Source: Taudactylus pleione
Taxonomy: Eukaryota; Chordata; Amphibia; Anura; Myobatrachidae
Direction: 5' to 3'
Assembly: GCA_031769625.1 (NCBI GenBank)
Contig: JAUIMM010000689.1
Span: forward strand, 2,009,501-2,073,500
DNA: 64,000 nucleotides
Shown here in pieces: positions 46,217-57,547 of this stretch (positions within the stretch are counted from its first letter, which is position 1; every line of letters begins with the position of its first letter). Position numbers and translations under genes: made by a program. The notes under the pieces are model-generated. The model ran no database searches and had not been told where the DNA came from. It was given only the letters and a program-made list of their open reading frames with translations.

Positions 46217-47234
46217 CTACGGAGGCAAGATGTCGTCCTCATCCTCCTCATCCACCGATTCCTTGGATAAAACAGGAAAAAGTGATTTAGGTGTCCCTGG
46301 ACTGCTTACAGTCTTAGCCAAAGTTTCTGAACTTGACAGTAACTTTTTATGAACGCGCTGCAGGTACCGTGTAAGGGAGGATGTTCCTAGGTGGTTAACG
46401 TCCCTACCCCTACTTATTTCACCTTTACATATGGTACATATGGCAAGACAGTTGTTGTCCGGATTTGGATAGAAATATTGCCAGACCAAAGAGGTGGAAT
46501 GTTTGGTCTTCTGCCCAGGCATGACCGTGATGGGCTTTTTCATCCCACGGACAACAACTGTCTCCCCCGGAGCCTGATCTAAACAAACCACATCACCATC
46601 AGAATCCTCCTCGCCAACTTCCTCCTCAGTGCCAGCTACACCAGTATCCTCATCCTGTTGTACTTCAACAGTGACATCTTCAATTTGCATATCAGCAAGT
46701 GGACTGTGGGTGCTCCTTTCAGCACTTGCAGGGGGCGTGCAAATGGTGGAAAGAGCCACCTCTTCCCGTCCAGTGCTGGGAAGGTCAGGCATCGCAACCG
46801 CCACCACACTTGGACTCTCCTTGGGGATTTGTGATATCTTCTTAGAACGCACAGTTCTTCGCTGTGCTTTTGCCAGCTTAACTCGTTTGATTTTTTTAGC
46901 GGGAGGAGGGCTTCCATCGTCATGTGAAGCTGAACCACTAGTCATGAACATATGGAAAGACCTCCTTACCACTCCGTGTCGTAAATGGCATATTGGCAAG
47001 TTTACGTTTCTCTTCAGATGATTTAAATGTTTTTTTCAAGGTCATTTTCCTGAACTTTGTCATTTGGGGTTGTATGTGCCCTCTACTATGACATTGGGCA
47101 TCGGCCTTGGCAGACGATGTTGATGGCATGTTATCGTCTATGTCATGACTAGTGGCAGCAGCTTCAGCACTAGGAGGAAGTGGTTCTTGATCTTTCCCTA
47201 TTTTATTTTTATCTGAGAAAGTTTGGTCCTCCAT
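46217..47234 (-). pseudogene. hAT-2 transposase fragment (BED finger only)
   Basis: An ATG at 47234 starts the same N-terminus as hAT-1 (MEDQTFSDKNKIGKDQEPLP). After a frame change near 46980 the open frame continues to 46217 with the basic linker (AKKIKRVKLAKAQRRTVRSK), acidic region and BED zinc finger (CTICKGEISRGRD), then jumps at the deletion to the acidic C-terminal tail. This copy lacks the frame error seen near 10355 in hAT-1. A DNA-binding but catalytically empty product is conceivable; its expression is unknown. Confidence 0.8.
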
Positions 47235-47280
47235 TTATGTTATATTGATATATACGTGCGGCTAAGGCGCACACAAACAC

Positions 47281-48235
47281 AGAAAATATTTTTTTATTTT
47301 TGCTGGAGAGTAGTGCACTTTGTGGGTTACACCACCCTTTAAAAAATGAGCCAGCCGGCTCTTTACTTATGGGACACAGGCGCACGCTTGGCGCCGCTCC
47401 TTTGTTGATGCACGTGCGGCTACTGCGCACACAATTCACAAACACAGAAAATATTTTTTTATTTGGTTTGGAGTGTACTTTGGGGGTTACAGCACCCTTT
47501 AATGGTCAAGCCAGCCGGCCCTTTACTTATGACACAGGCGCACGCTTGGCACTACTTTGTTGATGCACGTGCGGCTACTGCGCACACAATTCACAAACAC
47601 AGAAAATATTTTTTTATTTGGTTTGGAGTGTACTTTGGGGGTTACAGCACCCTTTAATGGTCAAGCCAGCCGGCCCTTTACTTATGACACAGGCGCACGC
47701 TTGGCACTACTTTGTTGATGCACGTGCGGCTACTGCGCACACAATTCACAAACACAGAAAATATTTTTTTATTTGGTTTGGAGTGTACTTTGGGGGTTAC
47801 AGCACCCTTTAACGGTCAAGCCAGCCGGCCCTTTACTTATGACACAGGCGCACGCTTGGCACTACTTTGTTGATGCACGTGCGGCTACTGCGCACACAAT
47901 TCACAAACACAGAAAAAAAAATTTTATTTGGTTTGGAGTGTACTTTGGGGGTTACAGCACCCTTTAACAGTCAAGCCAGCCGGCCCTTTACTTATGACAC
48001 AGGCGCATGCTTGGCACTACTTTGTTGATGCACGTGCGGCTACTGCGCACACAATTCACAAACACAGAAAATATTTTTTTATTTGGTTTGGAGTGTACTT
48101 TTGGGGTTACAGCACCCTTTAACGGTCAAGCCAGCCGGCCCTTTACTTATGACACAGGCGCACGCTTGGCACTACTTTGTTGATGCACGTGCGGCTACTG
48201 CGCACACAATTCACAAACACAGAAAAAATATTTTT
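47281..48235. repeat. 155-bp tandem repeat in hAT-2 (6 units)
   Basis: Units begin near 47308 (the diverged one), 47463, 47618, 47773, 47928 and 48083, with a spacing of exactly 155 bp. It is one unit longer than in hAT-1, which has five. Confidence 0.9.
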
Positions 48236-49589
48236 TATTAGCACTCGGGGGGAGCACCCCTGATGGACAGAGCACCCCCTGGACAACACTACAGCACCCC
48301 TTTAGGACTGGGACACTGCACAGGAATTTGGAGTGGACACAGCCCCTATGGACAACTGACTGCACAACACAGTCCAGCCAGCCCCTATGGACTCTGAAGT
48401 AGTGGACACAGCCCCTATTGACAACAGCAGCACAGTACAACACAGCCAGCCCCTATGGACTTTGAAGTAGTGGACACAGCCCCTATGGACAACAGCAGCA
48501 CAGCGCAGCACAGCACAGCACAGCACAACACTACTCTGCACTACACTACACTACACTACACTACACAGCCCAGCCTGCCCTAACTCCCACCCTCCCTCTT
48601 CACTGTCCACAGCCGAGTGAGAAAATGGCGCCGACGTGGGTACCTTATATAGGATCCAAAACCCGTGAGACCCGGAAGGCGGGATGATGACGTTTTGCCT
48701 CGATTTCAGATCCGAGTCAGGCGGGAAAAGTCGAGCCTGACTCGGATCGGCCTCGGATCGGGGGGGCTCGGGGGGGTTCGGATTTCAGAAATCCGAACCC
48801 GCTCACCCCTAATACATACATACATGCAGACCTCGGCACTCATAATATCAATCTCCAGTATCTTGCTCTGGCCAGCACCCTCACAATGTATCGCTGTATA
48901 GCAAGAGGCTCAGAGTCTTCTTAATCAAACATTGATCCCCATCTCAGGGTGTTTAATGGGTCAATGTTTCGGGGACCGTATCACCTTCCTCAGGACAACA
49001 TAAGTAACTACACAAGTGAAACAACAGTGTTATATAGACAAAATAAGTGTTACTTACCCCCATCTTCCAACAGCGCAACCGATGTCCCATCGGCTGACAG
49101 CTGCCCTCCGTGTCCCCTGGCTGCAGCATCTCCGTTGCGCCGGAAGTGATGTCATGGGACACAGCCCCGGGACCCTGATTACTGTAACCTAAACAAACAA
49201 CAATGTGATCATAGTGCAGCAGTGTTAGGACGCTCAGCGGCGATATAAAGTTCAAATACATAGTAACAGATATATAATATACACAGTGAATGAACATGGA
49301 CGTAAAAGATATAATAAAATGAGAGAATGACATAAAAACCAATGTTGATAAAACTTAAAATGATGACCTTCAAAGTGCATAACATAGTGTAAAATTCTTA
49401 ATAATTATAAGAAAAAAATGATTACTGAAATAGTACTAAACAGATTCTGATGTAAACAAAGTATTCAAAAATGTGCCTAGAACACCATCTTGTGTTCAAA
49501 AAGTAAAATAACACCACCTACTAAAAAGAAATGGCTCTCAATCTGGGAAAAGAACAAGATCAAATTGAATCTAAAAATATTGCTTCCAT

Positions 49590-50412
49590 TATAAGAAATT
49601 AATAAGTCCCAAAGATTTATTAAGACCACGAGGGGACAAAGAATCTAGCCGATGAATCCATTTCGATTCTAACTGTAACAATTTTTTTGCCCCATCATCT
49701 CTTCTTAATGCTGCTGGTACATGATCTATTATTTAGTTATTAACAGTTTCTTATATAGTGCAGCAAATTCCGTTGCGCTTTACAATTTGAATCAAGATTA
49801 ACATTATACTGGGTTGTAAAAAGACATACATACATGACATACTTAAGGGTAAGAGGGCCCTGCTCACAAGCTTACAATCTATAGGGAAATAGGTGTTGAT
49901 ACACAAGGAGAGGTGCTATTGCAAATTGGTCCAGCCCAATTGCAGATATTCTTGGTCGGCTGTATAATCCAAATCCAAATATGATCAATAACCCTATATC
50001 TTAAAGACGCCAGAGTATGCCGACAGGCTAAAAAATGGCTGGTGACTGGCAATTCACTAACCCCCATTTTTATGGCTGAATGAATGGCAGACCGTTGTTG
50101 GGCCATGCGGAATTTGAATTGACATTCGGTTTTACTGATGTAGTACAAACCACATGGATAAAAGATCACATAAATAACAAACATGGAATGACAGGAAAAT
50201 GACCACTTGATGGGGAATTTCTTCCCAGAATAGGGGTGTACAATAAACTCCCCAGTACTCATGTATGAACATGTAGTACAGCCCAGGCATTTATAACACC
50301 CCTTCTTACGACTCAAAAAAGTTTTCTCCAAACATGTAGCTTTGTCAAAGCCAATAATATCAGCATGTCCCACATAATATTTAATATTCCTGCCCCTACT
50401 GTAGCTGGGCAT
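49590..50412 (-). pseudogene. Penelope-like GIY-YIG endonuclease domain
   Basis: Motifs in order: a cysteine cluster (CYKCLGCTTC), the GIY-YIG-like core (FVIYVIFYPCGLYYISKTEC, with the expected VGKT reading ISKT), FRMAQQRSAI, then PVTSHFLACRH and LRYRVIDHI. The reading frame is broken by the insertion at 49730-49980 and resumes at 49729 (AKKLLQLESKWIHRLDSL). This nuclease normally nicks target DNA for integration. The altered catalytic glycine region and the insertion make it inactive. Confidence 0.85.
49730..49980 (-). mobile_element. SINE-like insertion with 9-bp target duplication
   Basis: The insert is flanked by ATGATCTAT (49721-49729) and ATGATCAAT (49981-49989), one mismatch. On the minus strand it contains AGATTGTAAGCTTGTGAGCA and GCGCAACGGAATTTGCTGCA, words similar to the LINE tail at 22735-22800. 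It splits the GIY-YIG coding region. Confidence 0.7.
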
Positions 50413-50612
50413 AAGATTGGTCTCTTTAAAGCCTTTGAGATCAGGATCTGATGTAATGATGTGCCAAAATTTGCAAGCTCTTTTCTTGGTGTTTTTGCTT
50501 TTGACAGTGTATTCATTTATCCAGGGGATTCTGTCTTTTTTATTCTTACGAGGAGTTCTGGCAACTAGTAAGTGCTCCCTAGAAATTGATAGAGCTTTGT
50601 TTTTCGCAATAA

Positions 50613-51526
50613 CTAATTATTTTTCAGGATTTTCTCTTTCTCTGTATTTTCCCACCATCTGCTCAAGTTGAATATGGGTTTCCTCAATATTGGTGTTACT
50701 TCTGCATACACGCAGAAACTGCGAGTAGGATAAACCCCTGACTGTATGTACTGGGTGGAAGCTGCTAAAATGCAACAGGAAGTCTCAAGGACTCCATCTG
50801 AAACTCTAATCAATATGTCCAAAAAACATATTTTCTTAGACTCGTGTATTAACGTTGTCAGGGGTTGTTTTTTTGTGTGGACCCGGGGTGGATACAGGAG
50901 GGGACACAGAATCAGAACTGTACAAAAACTTGGGTTGTTTAATGAATGGAAAATGGTAGACATGAAAAAACAAGTCCAGGACAAAAGTGGAGATGGGTCA
51001 GAGTCATATAATAAGTCCAGCAGCAAATAATAAAATCCGGAATGAAGGTAACAGGAGTGGAGTGATAATGTTTATGTATGTCCAAAGGGAAACAAACTGT
51101 AGACAGGGGTCGATGCGGTAAGAAGGCAGTCTGGCTGGTGAGTGAGATTACAACAGTAGCGGGAGGAGGAGTTGCTGGTAGGTGCTGGGAATCCTGAGGC
51201 TATCTGAAACTGGCAGGGAGCTAGGCAGAACCGAAGTCAGCTGCGCAGAGGAGCTCAGATAATCTGTTCAAAAAATAGACCCCACTCTATTTCCCACATG
51301 TAAGCATTGGCAAAAGAAGGTGCCACTGACGAGCCCATGGCACATCCTGTTTTTTGGCGGAAAAATTTGCCATTGAAAAGAAAATAGTTGTGTTTTAGGG
51401 TAAATTCAAAAAGTTTTAGAAAGAAAGAGATATCAGGACCTTTATAATGTCCATTGGCCATTATTAGACATTGTACAGCTGTCAACCTTGCTTCGTGGGG
51501 GATACAAGTATACAGATGTTACAAGT
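50613..51526 (-). pseudogene. Penelope-like reverse transcriptase, core replaced
   Basis: The 51526-51255 part has the motif before the catalytic site (FLFNGKFFRQKTGCAMGSSV; APSFANAYM). The 50868-50613 part has the downstream RT segment (FLDILIRVSDGVLETS; GVYPTRSF). Between them, where the catalytic aspartate pair should be, lies unrelated sequence at 50870-51254. Frame changes occur near 51486. Confidence 0.75.
50870..51254 (-). other. Foreign insert in Penelope RT, LTR-like
   Basis: On the minus strand this segment can be read as starting TGAGCTCC and ending GGTCCACA, with a CATTAAACAACCCAAG stretch, so it might be a solo LTR. No target duplication was found and part of the RT is lost, so a replacement and not a clean insertion is likely. 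Confidence 0.35.
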
Positions 51527-52218
51527 CACGATCACTACTTGACCCTTTCTGACAGCTTTCCCAGGCAGGACGGGGTTACTCCTGTTGCTAGGTGATCGGC
51601 ATGCCTCAGGAAGTGATGTCTCATCCACAGGTGCAGCTTGATTAATTGCTGCAGCCTATTTATACTCACTTAACTATTGCACCTGTGCCGACTATAGCGT
51701 GTCTGTGGATTTCATCAGCTTAGCTGCATGGGCAGCTTTTGTTCTCTCCATGATATTGCTTCCATTCGACTTCACAGCCGACTCCAAGCAGCTCCCGTGC
51801 TGCCAACGTTCACCATATGGCTTCCTAACCGCACCAAGTAGCTCCCGTGCTACCACCATTCTTCATTCAGCTTCTTAGCCGCTCCAAGCAGCTCTCATGC
51901 TGCAACATCAGCACCATCGCCGCAACATCGGCACACTTGCCGCACCATCAGCTCTCAAAGCCATTATCATACCCTAGACTGTTTATTTATAGCAAATTCC
52001 GCACCATTGGCTCTCAAAGCTATTTGCTAACCCTAGACTGTTTATCTATGGCTATTGCTGCACCATCTGTACCATTGCCGCAACATCAGCACCGTTGCCG
52101 CTACGTTGGCTCTCAAAGCCATTTTTATACTCTAGACTGTTTATCTACGGCTATTGCCACAACATCGGCACCATTGTCGCAACATTAGCACAATTGCCGC
52201 AACATTGGCACAATTGCC
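51527..52218 (+). repeat. LTR-like fragment with short repeats, related to gypsy C LTR
   Basis: It begins near TGTTACAAGTCACGATC and contains CCGCACCAAGTAGCTCCCGT and TGCTACCACCAT units resembling the 49-bp repeats of the gypsy C LTR. A second set of imperfect repeats follows (GCTCTCAAAGC, CCTAGACTGTTTAT, TTGCCGCAACATC). It lies exactly between the two oppositely oriented Penelope pieces. Confidence 0.5.
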
Positions 52219-52221
52219 ACA

Positions 52222-52475
52222 CCATCGGTATCATCGGGCAAAAAAATTGTTACAGTTAGAATCGAGATGGATTCATCGGCTAGATTTTTTGTGCCCTCGT
52301 TGTCTTAATGAATCTTTGGGACTTATTCATTTCTTATAATGTAAGCAATATTTTTTATGCCCTTTATTATAGATACAATTTGATCTTGTCCTTTCCCCAG
52401 ATTAAGAGCCATTCCTTTTTAGTTGGTGGTGTTATTTTACTTTTTGAACACAAGATGGTGCTTTAGGAACACATC
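52222..52475 (+). repeat. Inverted Penelope-like fragment
   Basis: The stretch AAAAAAATTGTTACAGTTAG ... GAACACAAGATGGTGCT is the reverse complement of about 49480-49690. It encodes the same GIY-YIG C-terminus (KKLLQLESRWIHRLDFL), followed by untranslated sequence. With the main element it forms an inverted repeat about 2.5 kb apart. Confidence 0.8.
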
Positions 52476-52488
52476 AGAAGGGGTAAAT

Positions 52489-53488
52489 CTACAATTTACA
52501 TGCAATTTTGCTTTTGAGTATTTACTAAAGTTGAAATCGAATGATAACTCGCACACCAAACTGAATTTCACAACAAACCGACGCTAGATCGAACATCGTC
52601 AAAACATTGGTACTTTTATTTACTGATCCGATTTCAATTCACACACCAAATCAAAGATGAAATCGAATTACAAACCACCCAAATAATAGACTCACTCCAT
52701 CGTGTCAATTTGATTTTGGAAACATCATTGTATTGGTTGCTTTTAAATTGGTCTCATTATAAATGTGTACCCAAGTGTCTGCTGCACTGTGACAGTTCTT
52801 ATAATGGCGAATCCTGGCTATGTGATGTTGGGAGCTTACCTGTGGTATGCCAATCGCCACCTGACTCAGAGGACCCAGTAGCCTGAAGTAGAGGAATAAC
52901 AGCAGCTTATTGAGGTACTGCAGAGCCTACGCAGGCCTAGGTTCTTCCGTGGGTGTTTAAATCTCAATGCATTGTCTGCTGGCGAGGTTATACAGATGTT
53001 TCACCTGACACGTTCAAACATTATGATGCTGTATGACCTCGTCAAGACTCAGCTTGAGCCAGACACTGCACGGTCTCGTGCCGTATGAGGCCTACACAAG
53101 CTGCTCTGTGCTCTGCATTTTTTTGCTACTGGCTCCTTTCAGTCAGTGTCTGGCGAGTTCTTGGTATTTCACAGCCTACATTTAGTAGGCACCTTGGCCA
53201 AGTCATGGCTGCAATGACCACCCTCTGTTCCACCTACATCTGTTTTCCTAGCAATGTAGCACAGTGGCATGAACTTAGGGTAGCCTTCTATAGTTTGGCT
53301 GCCATGCCTAATGTCCTTGGAGCTATAGATTGCACACACATTGGGCTGAGACCACCCAGGAATACTGCACACCTGTACATAAATCGCCATCATAATTATT
53401 TTATAAATGTGCAGGTGGTCTGTGATGCAAACCTTAAAATCATGAGTGTTGTAACCAGGGCTGCCATCAGAAATTCTGGTGGTGAATA
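52489..53488 (+). pseudogene. PIF/Harbinger transposase (HARBI1-like), broken
   Basis: A possible element end (GGGGTAAATCTACAATTTAC, 52489) precedes an ATG at 52804 (MANPGYVMLGAYLWY) followed by stops and a helix-turn-helix-like region around 52990. The frame 53085-53488 contains the DDE_4 nuclease core: GISQPTFSRHL, VLGAIDCTHIGL with a catalytic aspartate, then INRHHNYFINVQVVCDANL. The C-terminal third with the last catalytic residue is missing; G-rich repeats begin after 53488. Harbinger elements usually also encode a Myb/SANT-like protein; a SANT-like exon lies 3.3 kb downstream, which may or may not be related. Confidence 0.8.
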
Positions 53489-53945
53489 ATGTTGGTGGGG
53501 CTATAGCAGGGGTTTTGCCTCAATTGGTGCAAAAACCAGGGATGGCTAGGCATGGGGGAGGGGGTGGGGGATGGCAAAGGGCAGGCAACACTGGTTATGG
53601 GGGGGCACTTGGCTGGGCATGGTGGACTGGGGTGGCAAAGGGCAGGGAATGCTAGTTGGTCTAGGGGGGCAAAGAGCAGTAGGGTAGGGGCAGAGAAAAC
53701 AGGCAGGCTGGCTGGACATGGGGAGGGGGCACAGGGAAAACAGGCTAGTTGGCTGACTAGGAGGGGGTGCAGGGAAGACTAGCTAGACTGGCAGAGGAGC
53801 AAGACAGGGAAGGCTGGCTGAATGGGGGGCTGGGCGCAGGAAAGACTGGCTGGACTGGACAGTGGGGAACAGCGCTGGCTGGCCAAGAGAAGGGGGGGCA
53901 CAGGGCAGGGTCAACATACCTGTGTTCTCCTGTCCTGAGAGAGAT
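53489..53945. repeat. G-rich degenerate minisatellite
   Basis: Repeated GGCTGGCTGGACTGG, GCAAAGGGCAGGG and GGGGGGCACAGGG words occur without regular period. Open frames here are compositional. Confidence 0.75.
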
Positions 53946-55606
53946 TGGGCCTGGCTAGCTGCAGCGAGGAATGCACCGGGTGGCAGGCAGGGAGAAAGAA
54001 AGAGCATCAGCACTGTGGATTGGAATTCAACTGTGGGAATTTACTGAAGCTGCCACCACCAAACTCTACCATCGGCATTTGGAACCGCTTCTTAGGTACA
54101 CTCAGGCTCCTACCTCGGCACCTGGAACCGCTTCTGCTGCATATGCCTTTGACTAACTGTGGACACACCTCCTGTTTGGTTTCGGCTATGCCCACCTGAT
54201 CCCTCACAATGGAACAGGTCTGCACAGTAGCAGGCAGAGGGCTGGAGTTTCGGAGATTCCTGACTCAACCCAGAACAGTAGGAGAACGGAATAGCGTTTG
54301 GCGCAATTCTGTTGGTCACTGGGTACAGATGTAATCAAAGTAAAGGCAAAAAGGTGTTTATTGCTCAAAGTCTTAAAGAAGACTCGTCCCTTCGGATTGA
54401 AGGGGAATAATCAGCATACAAGATGTTACAGCAATTCTTCTCCACAAAGGATTTTCAAAGATGTACAATATTACCAGGCACGAAGCCTTCTTTTATGCTA
54501 CTTCAATACACATTAGCACAGGGGGTGAGTCCACCCTGTGGTTTCCAACCAATCTCCTTAAGTGCATGACCAGTCCATGTGCTGGCCACATGCACATTTA
54601 ACATTGTCCCCTATGGACAGGAGGGAGTGGTCACTCCCCTGAGCCTGAGACTACCTGGTGTTTTGGTCACCACCCAGGAGTCAGCTCGTCTAGGGCCAGG
54701 GGAGGTTTCCCACCAAAACCCTACTTCCAGGAATCTGCTAAGGGACCAGGCCAGCCACCTCTGCCTGAATCTGAGCTCCAGAGGTGGGCAAGCAGGGTCC
54801 TAGGGCAGGGTTTCCTGGCCATGGAAGTGAAGCTATTTTGGAGCTCCCTGAAACGGTTAGCTGCCTGCCTTAGCCAGCTTCCTATTACCTCCTCATACCA
54901 CTTACAGGCATGAGGCTGCATAGGAGGACATCTTATTCCTTCTAGAAGGGTTGGGGGATCCAGCAGCCCACTGAGGACTCTGGATCCCCTGGCCATCCAG
55001 AGCATCACAGGTAAGTAAATTCTCTTTAAATTATACACTTTAACTTAACACATACATGAAATATATATATATATATATACAGATCTGCCCAGCTATTTTG
55101 TTGCTCATGGCATGGCATGCAGGCCTCTGAGTCGCGCCATGGACTTGTGGCGTACCGTGGTATTCTTCAACGAAGGATACACTATGGCATGTAATGCAGC
55201 GCTTAGCCGCTGGGTGGCAAGTGCTCCACTGTTGTACTGAATGCTTTGTACTGAATGCCATACTGTTAAACTTACAGTATATTGGATGGATATCACATTC
55301 ACAGCATTTGCATGTTCGCACAACCAATATCTTTAATGTCACATACAGTACTGTACATACAGTAAGATCTTATAACAGGATGCAAATCAGTACACATACA
55401 GTATTGTACATAACTGAACAGTAGAGAAGTTGCCCGAGTTGTTATCATGGTATAACCGATACTGTAGATTAATGAGATGCATGCACAGCTTTCACTGAGA
55501 TGGGATGAATTACAATACGACAATTTTATTTATAATTAAAAACAGCATCAGGGGGAGTGCACAAGGATGAGGCCGCTCTGTGCGGTTCTTAATATACTGT
55601 ACTGTT
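53946..55606. other. Intergenic stretch, no gene recognised
   Basis: It includes a short direct repeat (GGAACCGCTTCT at 54081 and 54123), a region at 54300-54600 that might be an LTR fragment, and from 55040 onward increasing numbers of TACAGTA/TACTGTA words. No coding region was supported. Confidence 0.3.
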
Positions 55607-55692
55607 GCTGGCGTGTGGGCTAGTAGTTAGGTGATCACTTTGCAAGAATTATGGTCCCGGGTTCGATCCCTGGAAAAGAATAATTTTTTTTT
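55607..55692 (+). repeat. tRNA-like sequence with pol III boxes
   Basis: GGGCTAGTAGTTAGGTGAT resembles a tRNA D-arm/A box, GGTTCGATCCC (55660-55670) is a consensus B box, and a T-run after 55682 could end pol III transcription. An anticodon-like CTTTGCAAG lies between. The expected acceptor-stem pairing is absent, so it is a tRNA pseudogene or the head of a tRNA-derived SINE, not a functional tRNA. Confidence 0.6.
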
Positions 55693-55829
55693 TGGCACTG
55701 TCGGCTCTGGACACTATAGTGAAACTACTGTAGTAGTGTTGTTCTGTAATACTGTAGTGTTGTTGTTTAATAGGCTGCTTAAAAGTAAGACATTATAAAC
55801 TGATTGTGAGTGCAAACTTGCGTCAATGT

Positions 55830-56440
55830 CTGCGCTGTGGTGGCTGTCAGTTCCGAGAGGTTGCAATGGGATTTCTTGCACATGCCCAGTGGTGGGGTTA
55901 TAATGGGATCTATGGCGCCAAGCCATACGCCATGTACCGCTATGCCATACTGTATATTAATAACTTACGGTGTTTCTGCCCTTGTGTTCTGAAAAAGTCT
56001 ATGAAAACTGCGCAAATAGACGCTCTATTTCGATGCTGCCCTAGACTTGGACACTATAGTGATTTCATGAGTTCAGAAACTGATAGTGAGCTCTATATGA
56101 GAGAGAGATCTGTGTATTGCAAACTGACTGTGGGTTTAAATCACAAACTTGCGTCAATGCCAGCACGGCATTGTGGTGGCTGTCAGCCATGTCTGAGGAG
56201 TTAGAAATGTGTAGGAGCGTTGCGATGGGATTTCTGGCGCATGCCCAGTGGGTCAGGAGTCATACACAGTGCATCAGGCCCCTTCCCCCAAAGCTGTGGT
56301 GGCTGTCAGCCATCTCCGAGGGGTTAGAAATGGCATCTCTGGCGCATGCCCAGTAGGAGGGTTGCGATGGGATTTCTGGCGCATGCCCAGTAGGTCGGGA
56401 GTCATACACAGTGCATCAGGCCCCTTTCCCCAAAGCAAGG
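55830..56440 (+). repeat. Locally repeated GGTGGCTGTCAG / GCGCATGCCCAGT units
   Basis: GGATTTCTGGCGCATGCCCA and neighbouring GTCATACACAGTGCATCAGG occur at 56226-56293 and again at 56367-56436. A shorter piece lies at 56333-56354 and a diverged copy at 55840-55900. No protein is supported. Confidence 0.75.
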
Positions 56441-56788
56441 AAGAGCCTCTCATTACCATAATAAAGGATGCTTTGTTAATCCATTTACTGTAAGCAGTCA
56501 GCTCTGCCCTTGAGTTCTGAAAATGGCTACGAAAAGTGACCATCCCCCAAATGCTAGGACAACTACTGTAGTGTGCCGCTATGAATGTTACACAATAGTG
56601 ATTTCATGACTTCAGAAACTTTTCAATCCCATGATGCCCACACTACTTTGCCACTACGGTTATGACTACACTACAGTGCACCACAGATGCCTGCCGTAAT
56701 GAGTGAATTAGTGTCGTCGTGCGTTGTGCGTCAGGCGCCATGCGTCGTATGTTGTGCATCGTGCGACATGCATCACTGGCTATTGAAA

Positions 56789-57026
56789 ATGGCTGCGATA
56801 AGGGTGAGGAGGTTCTCGTCTGGCGAGCGCTTTGTCTTGGTGAAGTGGCGGGACCAACCCTTTGCCACTAACCAAGACAAAGAGCTCGCGTACAGAAATG
56901 CCAGCAGGGAGACTTACAGGCGCTACGGCCTGCACCACGACGTAAGGTCCCTGCGGCGCAGGTGGTCAGACCTGCTCAGGAGGGACAGGCCTTGCTTAGA
57001 GAGGATTAGGAGGCATATAAGGTGCA
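56789..57026 (+). CDS. Candidate first exon with Myb/SANT-like domain
   Basis: The ATG at 56789 is in a good context (AAAATGG); the frame is also open upstream to an ATG at 56687. The 79 codons encode a basic, helical segment (MAAIRVRRFSSGERFVLVKW ... LRRRWSDLLRRDRP) whose spacing and WSDL motif resemble Myb/SANT-like or trihelix DNA-binding domains of Harbinger accessory proteins and NAIF1. The stop lies just beyond, at 57050, but GTAAGTAC at 57027 is a near-perfect 5' splice site, leaving one base of the next codon (phase 1). That phase fits the mini-exons at 58662 onward when those are read in phase 1. It could be a host gene, a domesticated transposon gene, or a chance open frame. The domain match is by eye only. 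Confidence 0.5.
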
Positions 57027-57547
57027 GTAAGTACAGTATTGCTGTATAAGTACATGAATTACAGTATACTGTACAATAACAAATACAGTACAATGCATGA
57101 CTCTGACATACTCTACAGTACTTTACACTGCACTGTAGGGTGTTGGATACTACAGTATCTGACGATGACTGACAGTTGTTACCACACACTGACATGACTG
57201 GCAGACATTTGATTGACAGGATGATTACATCTACAGTACTGTACTGTACATGGACTAAAGGGCGACACAATATTGGTCGACATGGCTTGTTTGTATAATA
57301 AACCTACAGTAACAAAAGGCAAGTTGATTGATCCACCATTCTAATGCCTGTCGACCAAATCTATGTTAACTTACTGTACACACTATATATCTGTGCTGGG
57401 CCTGCCCCCTTTAAGTCTAACATTATTACTGTACATCACGGACAGATCCAGGCATCTCCAATCAGCTCCCAACTGTCATCTAACAGGCAGTGTTTGAAAA
57501 ATGAAATTTGGGAGCTGATTGGCTGGTATCTTATCACTTCTCACTCT

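Larger units (their letters stand above)
45587..48811 (-). mobile_element. hAT-2: internally deleted copy with perfect target duplication
   Basis: It has the same termini as hAT-1 (TAGGGGTG...CACCCCTA) and is flanked by ATACATAC at 45579-45586 and 48812-48819. Relative to hAT-1, the sequence between about 7650 and 9730 is missing, removing the catalytic half of the transposase. The junction lies near 46260, at a few shared bases (GATTCCT/CTTGGATA). It must depend on another copy for movement. Confidence 0.9.
48820..51526 (-). mobile_element. Penelope-like element with GIY-YIG endonuclease
   Basis: Read on the minus strand, it has RT motifs (51526-51255 and 50868-50613), then a linker, a GIY-YIG endonuclease domain (50412-49990 and 49729-49590), and an untranslated end with TCAATGTTTCGGGGACCGTA near 48961. 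Two insertions disturb it: a SINE-like segment at 49730-49980 and about 385 bp of foreign sequence at 50870-51254 that replaces the central RT. Both ends are uncertain. Confidence 0.8.

Noticed and set aside
55607..55692. Functional tRNA gene
   Set aside because: A and B boxes are present but the acceptor stem does not pair, so it is listed as tRNA-like repeat only.
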